From assembly GCF_016025525.2 (NCBI RefSeq), contig NZ_JACSGR010000004.1:124001-188000 (forward strand): 64,000 bases of DNA, in the 5' to 3' direction. Origin of the DNA: Eikenella glucosivorans (GTDB lineage Bacteria; Pseudomonadota; Gammaproteobacteria; Burkholderiales; Neisseriaceae). A program made the translations under genes and the position numbers. Shown piece after piece: positions 42,364 through 50,659 of the stretch (position 1 is its first letter; the number at the start of each line of letters is the position of its first letter). A model generated the notes under the pieces. The model was given only the letters and a program-made list of their open reading frames with translations, had not been told where the DNA came from and ran no database searches.

Positions 42364-43002
42364 CTAGCCTTTTTTGCCCCACTTGGCCCTGGCGATTTCC
42401 ACCGCCATCGGCAGCACGGAAATCACGATGATGCCGATCACCACCAGGCCGAAATTGTTTTTCACCACCGGCAGCTCGCCGAAGAAATAGCCGGCATAAG
42501 TGAGCAGGCCCACCCACAGCACGGCGCCGATGATATTGTAGCGGATAAAGCGGCCGTAGTGCATGTCGCCCATACCGGCCACGAATGGCGCAAAGGTGCG
42601 CACAATCGGCACGAAGCGGGCCAGGATGATGGTTTTGCCGCCGTATTTTTCGTAGAAGGCGTGGGTTTTATCCAGATACTCGCGTTTGAAGATGCGCGAA
42701 TCGGGTTTGGCAAACAGCCTTTCGCCGAAATACTTGCCGATGGCAAAGTTTACCGCGTCGCCGATCACCGCCGCCGAGAGCAGCAGCGCCGCCGCCAAGT
42801 GCACATTCATGCCGCCCAGCGCGGCCACAGCGCCGGCGGCAAACAAAAGCGAATCGCCCGGCAGGAAGGGCGTAACCACCAGCCCGGTTTCGCAGAATAC
42901 GATGAGGAACAGGATGGCATAAATCCAGAGGCCGTATGTTTGGGTAAGCTCGATGAGGTGTTGGTCGATGTGCAGGACGAAGTCAATCAGGCTGGCAATC
43001 AT
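42364..43002 (-). CDS. DedA-family membrane protein
   Basis: 212 residues with four to five membrane helices. FCETGLVVTPFLPGDSLLFAAGAVAA and FYEKYGGKTIILARFVPIVRTFAPFVAGMG are DedA/SNARE-associated signatures, including the conserved Glu and Arg. The family carries undecaprenyl phosphate or phospholipid across the inner membrane and supports envelope stress tolerance. The C-terminus ends KWGKKG. It stands alone on the minus strand. Confidence 0.92.
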   Translation of the reverse strand: MIASLIDFVLHIDQHLIELTQTYGLWIYAILFLIVFCETGLVVTPFLPGDSLLFAAGAVAALGGMNVHLAAALLLSAAVIGDAVNFAIGKYFGERLFAKPDSRIFKREYLDKTHAFYEKYGGKTIILARFVPIVRTFAPFVAGMGDMHYGRFIRYNIIGAVLWVGLLTYAGYFFGELPVVKNNFGLVVIGIIVISVLPMAVEIARAKWGKKG

Positions 43003-43203
43003 GGCGGTGATGTGTGTGGGAAATGGGCGGCATTGTAAGGCAAGAGCGTGCGGGCTGAAAGGGGCGGGCGGCTGCGGCAGGGAAATAAGCTAGAATGTAG
43101 CCTTTCAAAGAGGCTACCTGAAAAAGTAAGCCGCGCCGGAATAAGGGCATTGAAGGCTACCTGAAAAATACCGGTTGCGGCAGAACCCAAACAAGGAAAC
43201 GCG

Positions 43204-43587
43204 ATGAGCTGGTTTTTCGTCTACTTCGGCAGTATCGTGCTGCTGCTGATTATCGAGCTGGGCTTGCGCCTGCATGTGGACAAATACGCCGCGCCGCTGC
43301 TGGCTTGGTATCGGCACACCGCGCCGCCGGGCAGCGAGGTGAAGGAGGATTATTTCCTGCCGAACTCGATGATGTGGCGCGGGATGGATTTTAGTACGCG
43401 GCCGGTGGAGCGGCTGGTGTGGCGGCATGCCGAGGTGGCGGAAAACCCATATATCCGGCCGGCGGCTTATGCGGCGCTGCGGCCATATGTGCTGATACTG
43501 TATGGCGTAATATTGCTGCAACGCGGTATGTTTTTCGCTGTGCCCCTGCTGCTTTGGCTGTGGGAATTGGGCTACCTGAAAAACTAA
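43204..43587 (+). CDS. small membrane protein ending in an uptake-sequence-coded tail
   Basis: 127 residues. An N-terminal helix (WFFVYFGSIVLLLIIELGLRL) and a C-terminal one (YVLILYGVILLQRGMFFAVPLLLWLWEL) flank a cytoplasmic or periplasmic loop with YFLPNSMMWRGMDFSTRP. The final GYLKN and the stop come from an uptake sequence. AAGGAAA lies upstream of the ATG. The family is not recognised; it may or may not belong with the ATP-grasp gene 96 bp further on. Confidence 0.65.
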   Translation: MSWFFVYFGSIVLLLIIELGLRLHVDKYAAPLLAWYRHTAPPGSEVKEDYFLPNSMMWRGMDFSTRPVERLVWRHAEVAENPYIRPAAYAALRPYVLILYGVILLQRGMFFAVPLLLWLWELGYLKN

Positions 43588-43682
43588 GCCCTGCCGAATA
43601 AAATGGAATACGTTAAAGGCTACCTGAAAAATGAAGTCATGCTGATGCGGCTTATCAGGCTACCTGAAATTAGGAAAACCCA

Positions 43683-44801
43683 ATGAACCTCCTCATCACC
43701 TCCCCCCGCGCCCCCGTGGCACTCGAATGGGCACGTTTTGCCCGCAGCGGCGGCCACCGTGTCGTGTTTTGCGACAGCCTGCGCTTTCCCGTGGGCGCGT
43801 TTGCCGGCTTGGGCGAATACCGCCGCATCCCGCCGCCGCGCCTGGATTTTGCCGGCTACGCGCAGGCCATGACGGAACTGGTGGCGCAGGCCGACTGCGT
43901 CATCCCCACCTGCGAAGACATTTTCTATCTCGCCCAACTGGATTTGCCCGCCGCCGAACGGGCGAAATGCCGGATGCCCGACAACGAAACCCTGTTCACC
44001 CTGCACGACAAATTCCGCTTTTTCGAACGAATGCCGCAAGACACGGCGGTGCGCTTTCCCGAAACGCGGCGCGTGGCATCGCCGGCCGAAGTGCGGTTCG
44101 ATGACGATACGCGCAAAACGGTGCTGAAACCCGTGTATTCCCGCTTCGGGCGTGCGGTGGTGCGCGGTGTGCGCGAAGGCTACCTGAAAAACCTCCGCAT
44201 CAGCGCGGATTATCCCTGGGTGCAGCAGGAATTTATCGCGGGGCAGGGCGTGTGCAACTATGCGGTGTGCGAACGCGGCAAGGTGCTGGCGCACGCCGCC
44301 TACCGCCCGCGCTACCTGCTCAACGGCGCGGCATCCACCTATTTCGAGCCGCTGCACGACCCGCGCTTGGACGAGTTTGTTGCCCGCTTTGCCGCGCAAA
44401 ACGCCTACCACGGGCAGGCGGCGTTCGACTTTATCGACGACGGGCGCGACCTGTGGCTCATCGAATGCAACCCCCGCGCCACCAGCGGGCTGCACCTGCT
44501 GCGCGGCCGTTTGGCGTTTGATGCGGCGGGCAGCCTCGTGCCGCAGGAAAATCCCAATCCGCCCCGCCCCCTGCGCGTGGGCGCGAGCCTGCCGCTGCTG
44601 TTCGGCTGGCAGGCGTGGAAGCGCGGCAGATGGGCGGAACTCTGGCAGGATTACCGCCGCGCGGAAGACGTGATTGCCGATTTGCCTGCCCGCGCGCAAT
44701 GGCTGGCATTGGGCGAAATGCTGTGGCGCAGCGCGCGATACCGCAAGCCGCTCACCAACGCCAGCACTTTCGATATCGAGTTTGACGGCGATGGAAACTG
44801 A
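43683..44801 (+). CDS. ATP-grasp domain protein, probable amide ligase
   Basis: 372 residues. The N-terminal preATP-grasp part (LLITSPRAPVALEWARFARSGGHRVVFCDS) is followed by KFRFFERM, VLKPVYSRFGRAVV (ATP-binding lysine), WVQQEFIAGQGVCNYAV, and the metal-binding end AAFDFIDDGRDLWLIECNPRATSGLHLL. Such enzymes form peptide or amide bonds through an acyl phosphate. The substrate is unknown. It overlaps the next gene by 11 bp, so the two work together. An uptake sequence codes for EGYLKNLRI (near residue 165). Confidence 0.85.
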   Translation: MNLLITSPRAPVALEWARFARSGGHRVVFCDSLRFPVGAFAGLGEYRRIPPPRLDFAGYAQAMTELVAQADCVIPTCEDIFYLAQLDLPAAERAKCRMPDNETLFTLHDKFRFFERMPQDTAVRFPETRRVASPAEVRFDDDTRKTVLKPVYSRFGRAVVRGVREGYLKNLRISADYPWVQQEFIAGQGVCNYAVCERGKVLAHAAYRPRYLLNGAASTYFEPLHDPRLDEFVARFAAQNAYHGQAAFDFIDDGRDLWLIECNPRATSGLHLLRGRLAFDAAGSLVPQENPNPPRPLRVGASLPLLFGWQAWKRGRWAELWQDYRRAEDVIADLPARAQWLALGEMLWRSARYRKPLTNASTFDIEFDGDGN

Positions 44802-45879
44802 TTTGTCCCGCGCCTTTGCCGCGCTGTTTTGCGATGTGCCGCTGCCCGCGCTGTTTGCCAACATGAACGCCCGCGCCGAAGAACTGGACACGGGCAGCCT
44901 GAACATCCCCTGCACCGTCATCGACCGTGTGCAGCCCAACTGCTACACCGCCTCGCCGCACGCCGCCATTGTCGATTACGCCAAAGACGAACTGGTGAAA
45001 CTGCCGCCGCTGCGGCGCATGGCGGCGGCGGGGCTGCTGGCAGGCTTGGGCGGCATTTTGCGCGCCAACCAAATCGACCGCATGGCCACGCTCAACAATT
45101 ACTGCCTTTCCACCAACAGCTTCTCGCACGGTTTTCAGGCAGCCTCTATGGCGGATTTAACCGATGCCGCCGTGCAGAAATGGCCGCAGCACGCCCTGTC
45201 TATCCGCTCGCTCAACGTGCGCCAGCACGCGGATTTGATTGCCCGTTTAGAGCGGCTCGGTTGGCAGATGGTGGTGTCGCGCCAAGTGTATATCATCGAC
45301 GACTGGCCGCACGCCTTCGCCAAAGCCAACACCAAGCGCGACCGCAAGCTGCTGCACGACGGGCGTTATGTGTTTGAACGCTTGGGCGTGGGCAGCCCCG
45401 ATGCGGATTTTCAGGTAGCCTTATATTGCTACAACCGGCTGTATCTACACAAATATTCCAAACAGAACGTGCAGTTCACCACCCGCTTCCTGCGCGAAGC
45501 CGCCGCACGCGGGATATTGGAGCTTTATCTGCTGCGCGACGCGGAAACCGGCAAGGGCGCGGGCGTGTCCGGCATCGTGAAGGACAGCGACACCGCCACC
45601 GCCCCCATCGTGGGCTACGACGACACCGTGCCGCAGAGCGAGGGGCTGTACCGCCGCTGTATGGCGCAGTCGATGCAGGCCGCACACGAAGCGGGCCTGA
45701 CACTGAATTTCAGCTCCGGCGCGCCCGATTTCAAAAAAGTGCGCGGAGCCGTGCCCGCCATCGAATACATGGCGGTCTATACCCGCCACCTGCCGCCACC
45801 GCGCCGCCCGATTTGGGCGCTGCTGCACAAAATCAGCCATGCGTTCTACAAAAAAACGCTGCTGAAATACGGCCTGTGA
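44791..45879 (+). CDS. acyltransferase-like protein, FemAB/GNAT-type fold likely
   Basis: 362 residues from the ATG at 44791, inside the end of the ATP-grasp gene. The C-terminal half reads like a GNAT/FemAB acyltransferase: KANTKRDRKLLHDG, then YNRLYLHKYSKQNVQFTTRFLREAAARGILELYLLRD, GAGVSGIV, and SEGLYRRCMAQSMQAAHEAGLTLNFSSGAPDFKKVRG. The N-terminal half has conserved-looking NCYTASPHAAIVDYAKDEL and NNYCLSTNSFS. It would transfer an acyl or aminoacyl group in the same pathway as the ATP-grasp enzyme. An eikDUS and a variant uptake sequence (AGGCTGCCTGAA) both lie inside. Confidence 0.7.
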   Translation: METDLSRAFAALFCDVPLPALFANMNARAEELDTGSLNIPCTVIDRVQPNCYTASPHAAIVDYAKDELVKLPPLRRMAAAGLLAGLGGILRANQIDRMATLNNYCLSTNSFSHGFQAASMADLTDAAVQKWPQHALSIRSLNVRQHADLIARLERLGWQMVVSRQVYIIDDWPHAFAKANTKRDRKLLHDGRYVFERLGVGSPDADFQVALYCYNRLYLHKYSKQNVQFTTRFLREAAARGILELYLLRDAETGKGAGVSGIVKDSDTATAPIVGYDDTVPQSEGLYRRCMAQSMQAAHEAGLTLNFSSGAPDFKKVRGAVPAIEYMAVYTRHLPPPRRPIWALLHKISHAFYKKTLLKYGL

Positions 45880-46431
45880 AACGAAAGGCAGCCTGAAACC
45901 TTGTCCCCTCTAAAAAAGACGGCATCGTTTTTCAGGTAGCCTTCTAATCCCGCAGCAAGGGTAGGTTGGGTCAAGACCCAACATTTTCAGACAGTTCAAA
46001 GGTTTTGTTGGGTTTTGCAACCCAACCTACACATACTGCCTCCAAATCCGCAGCAAGGGTAGGTCAGGCATGGATGCCAGACGGTTTCCCAAGCGCAAAA
46101 ATGTCGGGCATTCATACCCGACCTGCGGCAAACTGCAATGAAAATACCGCGTGCGTGCGTTCCGCACACACCCTGCCGCCCGAACCGTTTTTCAGGCAGC
46201 CCTCCGAAAGGCAGCCTAAAACCCTCCCCAAACCCAAGCAGGTGCAGCCCGCATCGGCAGGGTGTGTGCCGCAAGGCACGCACGCGGTTTCCCGTTTTCA
46301 GGCTGCCTTCTTGCCGAAAAACCGCAAACCCGTTTGGCTTTGCGGAAACATGGGGCAGCCTGAAATCTGATTCCCTCCCACGGGAGGGCAAAACGGAAGC
46401 GGCGTGGAATACCCCAAAAAAAGGAATGCGT
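45880..46431. other. 552-bp intergenic region with mixed uptake-sequence dialects and palindromic repeats
   Basis: No gene is seen. AGGCAGCCTGAA-type sequences lie at 45886-45897, 46297-46308 and (11 of 12 bases) 46354-46364, and a GGCTGCCTGAA form lies at 46191-46201. A single AGGCTACCTGAA-type copy is near 45930. Palindromic GTAGGT-type repeats are at 45961-46030 and about 46058-46136. Open frames across the region are repeat-driven. Confidence 0.65.
45961..46030. repeat. 70-bp palindromic element with GTAGGTTGGG ends
   Basis: It starts GTAGGTTGGG and ends CCCAACCTAC. Inside are two hairpins, GTTGGGTCAAGACCCAAC (45965-45982) and GTTGGGTTTTGCAACCCAAC (46008-46027). Confidence 0.75.
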
Positions 46432-46698
46432 ATGACAGACACCAACCGAGAAACCGGCCAGGCAATCAGGCAATTGGCCGAAGCAGTATTGAACGGCAGC
46501 ATATCCAGAGAGGCCGCTTCCCGAAGCGCGTCCGCCCTGCTTGGGCGGATAGAGTCCGCCAACGCGGAAACCGACCCCGCCGTTTTCTCCTTCCTGCAAT
46601 ATATCGAAGGCTGGGATACGCCCGATTTCGAGCGGGAATATCTGTTTTGCCTTGGCGATTTTGAAATCGAATTCGATAAGGTGAAACACAGGCTGTAA
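46432..46698 (+). CDS. small acidic protein, unknown function
   Basis: 88 residues from the ATG at 46432, which has AAGGA at six-base spacing; an ATG two codons earlier is too close to that site. The N-terminal helix (TGQAIRQLAEAVLNGSISREAASRSASALL) is followed by an acidic C-terminal half (YIEGWDTPDFEREYLFCLGDFEIEFDKVKHRL). Size and charge recall small immunity or antitoxin proteins, but no family is recognised and no toxin gene is adjacent. Confidence 0.6.
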   Translation: MTDTNRETGQAIRQLAEAVLNGSISREAASRSASALLGRIESANAETDPAVFSFLQYIEGWDTPDFEREYLFCLGDFEIEFDKVKHRL

Positions 46699-46770
46699 GG
46701 CGGCAGGACGCAATGGGGCAGCCTGAAAAATACGGTATCGTTTTTCAGGTAGCCTCCAAGCCTGCAGACG

Positions 46771-46810
46771 GGTAGGCCGGGCATCCATGCCCGACCTGCG
46801 GCAAACTGCC
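46771..46810. repeat. further copy of the GTAGG-type palindromic repeat
   Basis: GGTAGGCCGGGCAT with GCCCGACC forms a hairpin. The following CCGACCTGCGGCAAACTGC is shared with the copy near 46118-46136. Confidence 0.65.
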
Positions 46811-46915
46811 CGAATATACACAAACCGCAATCAGGCTACCTGAAAACCAGAAACGCCGTTTTAACCCCGCCGAAACTCCGTTTTCAAGCAGCTTTTAATA
46901 CAACAGGAACACCAC

Positions 46916-47914
46916 ATGAACATCCCAAAAATGAAACGCGCCTGGTATCCGCTGATGCCCTCCGCCAAACTCAAAAACAAACCCCTTGCCCGCAAGCTGC
47001 TGGGGCAGCCGCTGGTGCTGGCGCGGCTTGGCGGGCAGGCCGTGTGTTTCGACGACTGCTGCCCGCACCGCCATGTGCCGCTGAGCGCGGGCAAAATCGT
47101 GTCGGGGCGGCTGCAATGCGGCTACCACGGCTGGCAGTTCGACGCATCGGGCAAAGTGTGCGCCGTGCCGGGCGGCATGTGCGCCTGCGAAGCCGCCGCC
47201 GTGCCCGCCCATGCCTGCCGCGAACACGGCGGCTGGGTGTGGGTGTGCCTTGCGCCCGACGTGCCGTTTGCGCCCCCTGCCGATTTCGACGCGCCGCCCG
47301 GCTTTGAAACCGTAAACGCCGCCAAACAGATGGAAGGCGACTTCATCCACGCCATCGAAAACTTCCTCGACCCCACCCACACGCCCTATGTCCACCGCGG
47401 CCTGCTGCGCGGCGCGGGGCGGCAGAGCATGGCCGTGAGCCAAAGCCACCACGCGCACGGCTTCTCCACCCGCTATCGGCTCGGCGAGCGGCAAAACGGC
47501 CTCATCAACAGGCTGTTCGACAAGGGCATCACCATAAACGACGCCGCCTTCACCTTTCCCGGCCTCGCCCGCATCGACTACCTCACGCCAAACAGCCACG
47601 AATACCGCATCTCCGCCTTCTTTATCCCGCAAGATAAAGGCCAAATCGGCCTGAGCGTACGCGTGCACTTTCCCAAAAGCCGCCTGCCGCTCGCCGTGAA
47701 AACCCTGCTGTTCCGCCCCTTTATCGAATGCCTGCTGGTGCAGGATGCCGCCGTCATCCAACGGCAATACCGGCACCACAGCCGCTATTTCGCCAGCCGC
47801 CCCTATTGCAGCACGCCCAACGATTTGGTCATCGACCACCTGCTGCACCTCTTGCTGGAAAACGCGCCCGAGGGCGTGGACAAATCGGGCGAGATGGTGC
47901 TGTATGGCGAATAA
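46916..47914 (+). CDS. Rieske [2Fe-2S] aromatic-ring-type oxygenase
   Basis: 332 residues. The N-terminal Rieske domain has CPHRH (about residue 47) and CGYHGWQFD (about residue 66), giving the C-x-H...C-x2-H ligand set. The catalytic domain has ENFLDPTHTPYVHRGLL, with the two His and Asp that bind mononuclear iron. Such enzymes hydroxylate, demethylate or desaturate small molecules with a reductase partner, which is not seen nearby. It sits 1 kb downstream of the ATP-grasp pair in the same orientation; the functional link is an inference. Confidence 0.88.
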   Translation: MNIPKMKRAWYPLMPSAKLKNKPLARKLLGQPLVLARLGGQAVCFDDCCPHRHVPLSAGKIVSGRLQCGYHGWQFDASGKVCAVPGGMCACEAAAVPAHACREHGGWVWVCLAPDVPFAPPADFDAPPGFETVNAAKQMEGDFIHAIENFLDPTHTPYVHRGLLRGAGRQSMAVSQSHHAHGFSTRYRLGERQNGLINRLFDKGITINDAAFTFPGLARIDYLTPNSHEYRISAFFIPQDKGQIGLSVRVHFPKSRLPLAVKTLLFRPFIECLLVQDAAVIQRQYRHHSRYFASRPYCSTPNDLVIDHLLHLLLENAPEGVDKSGEMVLYGE

Positions 47915-47938
47915 CCCGCCCGACGGGCAAACCGCTTC

Positions 47939-47979
47939 AGGCTACCTGAAAAATATCGGAATGCTTTTTCAGGTAGCCT
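47939..47979. terminator. uptake-sequence hairpin after the Rieske oxygenase gene
   Basis: AGGCTACCTGAAAA (47939-47952) pairs with TTTTCAGGTAGCCT (ending 47979) around a short AT-rich loop. Confidence 0.7.
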
Positions 47980-48010
47980 CAAGCAAACACAATAGAAAGC
48001 GATCCTACCC

Positions 48011-48655
48011 ATGAAACCCTACCGCGTATTGATTTTCGACTGGGACGGCACGCTGGCCGACTCCACCGCCCAAATCGTGAGCCGCGTACAAACCTCCTTC
48101 AGCGAATTTGGCCGCACGCCGCCAAGCGAAACCGCCATCCGCGACATCATCGGCCTTGGCCTGCACGACGCCCTGCGCCGCCTCTGCCCCGATTTAAACG
48201 ATAGGCAAATCACCGAAATCGGCCGGATGTACCAAACCGACCGCTTCCACCACAGCCAGCCCGACACCCTGTTCGAGCGTGCCCACGATATTTTGCGTCA
48301 GCTGCAACAGCACTACTGGCTCGCCGTCGCCACCGGCAGAGGCCGGCGCAAGCTCGACGCCGGGCTGGCAGACACCGGCACCCGCCCCCTCTTCCTCGCC
48401 ACCCGCACCGCCGACGAATGCGCCTCCAAGCCCCAGCCCGAAATGGTGCTCTCCATTTGCAACGAGCTCGGCGTGCACCCCCGCGAAGCCCTCGTTATCG
48501 GCGACACCACCCACGATTTGCAGATGGCGGCCAACGCCCGCAGCCCCGCCGTATCCGTTACCACCGGCGCCCACACCCCCGAGCAGCTGCAAACCGTGCC
48601 GCACCTGGCCATGTTTAACGGCCTCCCCGATTTGGCCGCTTGGCTGGCAGAATAG
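48011..48655 (+). CDS. HAD-family phosphatase (Gph-like)
   Basis: 214 residues. The nucleophile motif is FDWDGTLADS (D10 and D12), then VATGRGRRKLDAGL (motif II) and KPQPEMVLSICNELGVHPREALVIGDTTHDLQMAANA (motifs III and IV). It dephosphorylates a small phospho-compound; phosphoglycolate is the usual guess for this subgroup, but the substrate cannot be set from sequence. It lies about 96 bp downstream of the Rieske gene beyond an uptake-sequence hairpin. Confidence 0.88.
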   Translation: MKPYRVLIFDWDGTLADSTAQIVSRVQTSFSEFGRTPPSETAIRDIIGLGLHDALRRLCPDLNDRQITEIGRMYQTDRFHHSQPDTLFERAHDILRQLQQHYWLAVATGRGRRKLDAGLADTGTRPLFLATRTADECASKPQPEMVLSICNELGVHPREALVIGDTTHDLQMAANARSPAVSVTTGAHTPEQLQTVPHLAMFNGLPDLAAWLAE

Positions 48656-48749
48656 GGTGGCCTGAAAACGCCGTTTCTGCCAAGTGGAAACGAAGTGGCC
48701 GGTAAAAGCAGAATGGCGGAACAGCGGCACTGGGAAAAAATAAGGGACT

Positions 48750-48793
48750 TTTTCAGGTAGCCTTCAAGCGGTAAGCCAAAGGCTACCTGAAAA
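48750..48793. terminator. uptake-sequence hairpin after the HAD gene
   Basis: TTTTCAGGTAGCCTT (48750-48764) and AAGGCTACCTGAAAA (48779-48793) are inverted arms about 90 bp after the HAD stop. Confidence 0.65.
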
Positions 48794-48871
48794 ATAAAGG
48801 CGCAACGCCGCCAAACCCAAGCCCGCCAAGAACCCCACCAATACCACCAAACACCCCAAGGAGACCAAACC

Positions 48872-49747
48872 ATGTTGTTCACACCCAGCGATTTAGGCAA
48901 ACTGATCGTGTGGGGCGGGCTGCTGGGCATCGCCCTGCTCACCCTCCTCGCCATGCGCGGCGTGCTCAAGAAAACGCCCCGCAAAAACCGCTTTTGGGCA
49001 GGGCTGCTGGTGTTGATTGCCGTGCCCTATTCGTGCATTTCGCCCCTGGTGCGCGACCATCAAAGGGCGCAACAGAAAGCCGCAGCGGAAGAAGCCGAAT
49101 GGCAAAAACGCTACGAACCCGCCAAAGAGCGCTTCGACCAACTGTGCCAAAACGCCGGCGAGAAGATCTACCGCACCGCCGAGAATGTGGACGGCATCCT
49201 GCTGCTGAAAGTGCGAGGGGATGACGAGAAATACCAAGACAGCTTCTACAACCCGCGGAAGGATCAGATGTGGGAGGATGCGGCAATAGAAAGCGAATCA
49301 AAGCGGGAAGAATATGTTGCCAGTTTTTTGCCATATTATTCTTCTGTTCACTATGACAATGTTGATGTTTTACAGAAAGACGGCTCGATTATTCGTTACA
49401 GCGGTAATTGGTCCAGATATGCTAAACCGTTTGATCAAGAAACCAATCCTCGATATCCGGCTCGCTATGCAGTTACCTATGAGAACGATGTTTCTTGGGA
49501 AAACCGCAAGCATTGGATAGCGGGAACAACGATTAAGATAATTGATACAAAAACGAACGAATTAATGGCTGAAAAAACGATGTATGTTTTTGTGCCAGCG
49601 CTAGGTTATTCTAAACTTGAGCAAAATCCGAACCCTTGGGGTAGAGGTGAGCGATGTCCTAGAGAGAGTGAGTTTAAACAACAAACTATTAATTTTGTAA
49701 AAAAAGTTTTGATTTCACCATCATTCAAACCGGAAGCCCGGCAATGA
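48872..49747 (+). CDS. hypothetical membrane-anchored protein of mixed composition
   Basis: 291 residues. Two N-terminal hydrophobic segments (LIVWGGLLGIALLTLLAM and FWAGLLVLIAVPYSCI) are followed by a charged coiled-coil-like stretch (DHQRAQQKAAAEEAEWQKRYEPAKERFDQLC) and a soluble domain of unknown type. The first 380 bp are GC-rich like the chromosome, while the part after about 49260 is markedly AT-rich, so the C-terminal domain may have been exchanged. Ribosome binding site AAGGAG. The stop is followed by an uptake-sequence hairpin. Confidence 0.65.
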   Translation: MLFTPSDLGKLIVWGGLLGIALLTLLAMRGVLKKTPRKNRFWAGLLVLIAVPYSCISPLVRDHQRAQQKAAAEEAEWQKRYEPAKERFDQLCQNAGEKIYRTAENVDGILLLKVRGDDEKYQDSFYNPRKDQMWEDAAIESESKREEYVASFLPYYSSVHYDNVDVLQKDGSIIRYSGNWSRYAKPFDQETNPRYPARYAVTYENDVSWENRKHWIAGTTIKIIDTKTNELMAEKTMYVFVPALGYSKLEQNPNPWGRGERCPRESEFKQQTINFVKKVLISPSFKPEARQ

Positions 49748-49761
49748 GGCAGCAACCGTTC

Positions 49762-49806
49762 AAAAGGCTACCTGAAAAATGGAAAATCGTTTTTCAGGTA
49801 GCCTTT
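49762..49806. terminator. uptake-sequence hairpin terminator
   Basis: AAAAGGCTACCTGAAAA (49762-49778) and TTTTTCAGGTAGCCTTT (49790-49806) form a strong stem with T-rich flank, just after the preceding stop codon. Confidence 0.8.
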
Positions 49807-50016
49807 CCCTTCAATCCAAACAAAAGCAGCAGTCCTTGCTGGGGCGCGTGCCGCGCGGGGGCGGGCTCGGGTTCCGCCGGAAAGCGCGTATTTGTGCGGT
49901 CCATGCTGGCGGCAGGGCGGCGCACATTGCCGAGCGGGGGTGGGAACAGTAGAATCCCGCGTTTTCCGGCCGGCTGTTCGGCTTGGGCAGTTTGAAATCA
50001 CAGAAAGGATGGGCAA

Positions 50017-50598
50017 ATGAATAAGATGGCTTGTTTGGCAATCGGTATGGCGTGCGGCCTGCTGCTGGGGGCTTGCGGCGGGCAGGCGGCGGTTTCGGCT
50101 TCTGCGCCGGCGGTTGCCGCTTCTGCCGTTTCCGCTCCGGCGGCTTCGGCCGAGGCGCAGGCGGCTTACCCGGGCGGCTTTTTGCTGGATATCGCGGGCA
50201 GCGGAATGAGGGTGGGCGTGCCTGCGCATTTTGAATTTGAAAACCGGATGACGGAGGCGGGCGCCTTCCTGCCGGGTGTGCCGGCGGCAAGCATCGGCCT
50301 GTTGCAATACGACCGCCGCGCGGGGCTGCTGCTGTATGCGGTGAACGCCGCGCAGGCGCAGTCGGATGGGCAAGCTTTGGCGGCGGCGGGCCGGAATGAG
50401 GAGGGCGGAAGGCTGGAAGGGCGCTGTATGCGGCCGGATGTGGAGGCGATCCGCCGCAGTTTGCAGGTGTGCAACACGGATAATGTGTGCACGGGTGGCG
50501 AGCATTTCCGCCCGGATGGGGATTATTGGGTATGCGCGGCCGGGGGCGATGCGGCGGCGCGGGAAGGGCTGCTGGGCGGGCTGTCTTTCCGCGATTAG
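50017..50598 (+). CDS. putative lipoprotein
   Basis: 193 residues. The signal MNKMACLAIGMACGLLLGAC gives a lipobox with the acylated Cys at residue 20. A low-complexity Ala/Ser linker (about residues 24-50) follows, then a globular domain with GGFLLDIAGSGMRVGVPAHFEFENRM and three later Cys (RCMRPD, VCNTDNVC, WVCAAG) that could pair as disulfides in the periplasm. The family is not recognised. AGAAAGGATGG precedes the ATG. Confidence 0.7.
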   Translation: MNKMACLAIGMACGLLLGACGGQAAVSASAPAVAASAVSAPAASAEAQAAYPGGFLLDIAGSGMRVGVPAHFEFENRMTEAGAFLPGVPAASIGLLQYDRRAGLLLYAVNAAQAQSDGQALAAAGRNEEGGRLEGRCMRPDVEAIRRSLQVCNTDNVCTGGEHFRPDGDYWVCAAGGDAAAREGLLGGLSFRD

Positions 50599-50659
50599 GC
50601 TGGCGGCGGGCGGTGGCGGAAGTCGGCTTAATCCGCTATACTGCGCGCACTCCTGTTTG

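Noticed and set aside
41770..43038. 422-residue plus-strand frame
   Set aside because: Opposite holB and the DedA gene, crossing a repeat-filled spacer.
45996..46823. 275-residue minus-strand frame around 46.4 kb
   Set aside because: It runs through palindromic repeats on both sides of the small acidic gene; repeat-driven open frame.
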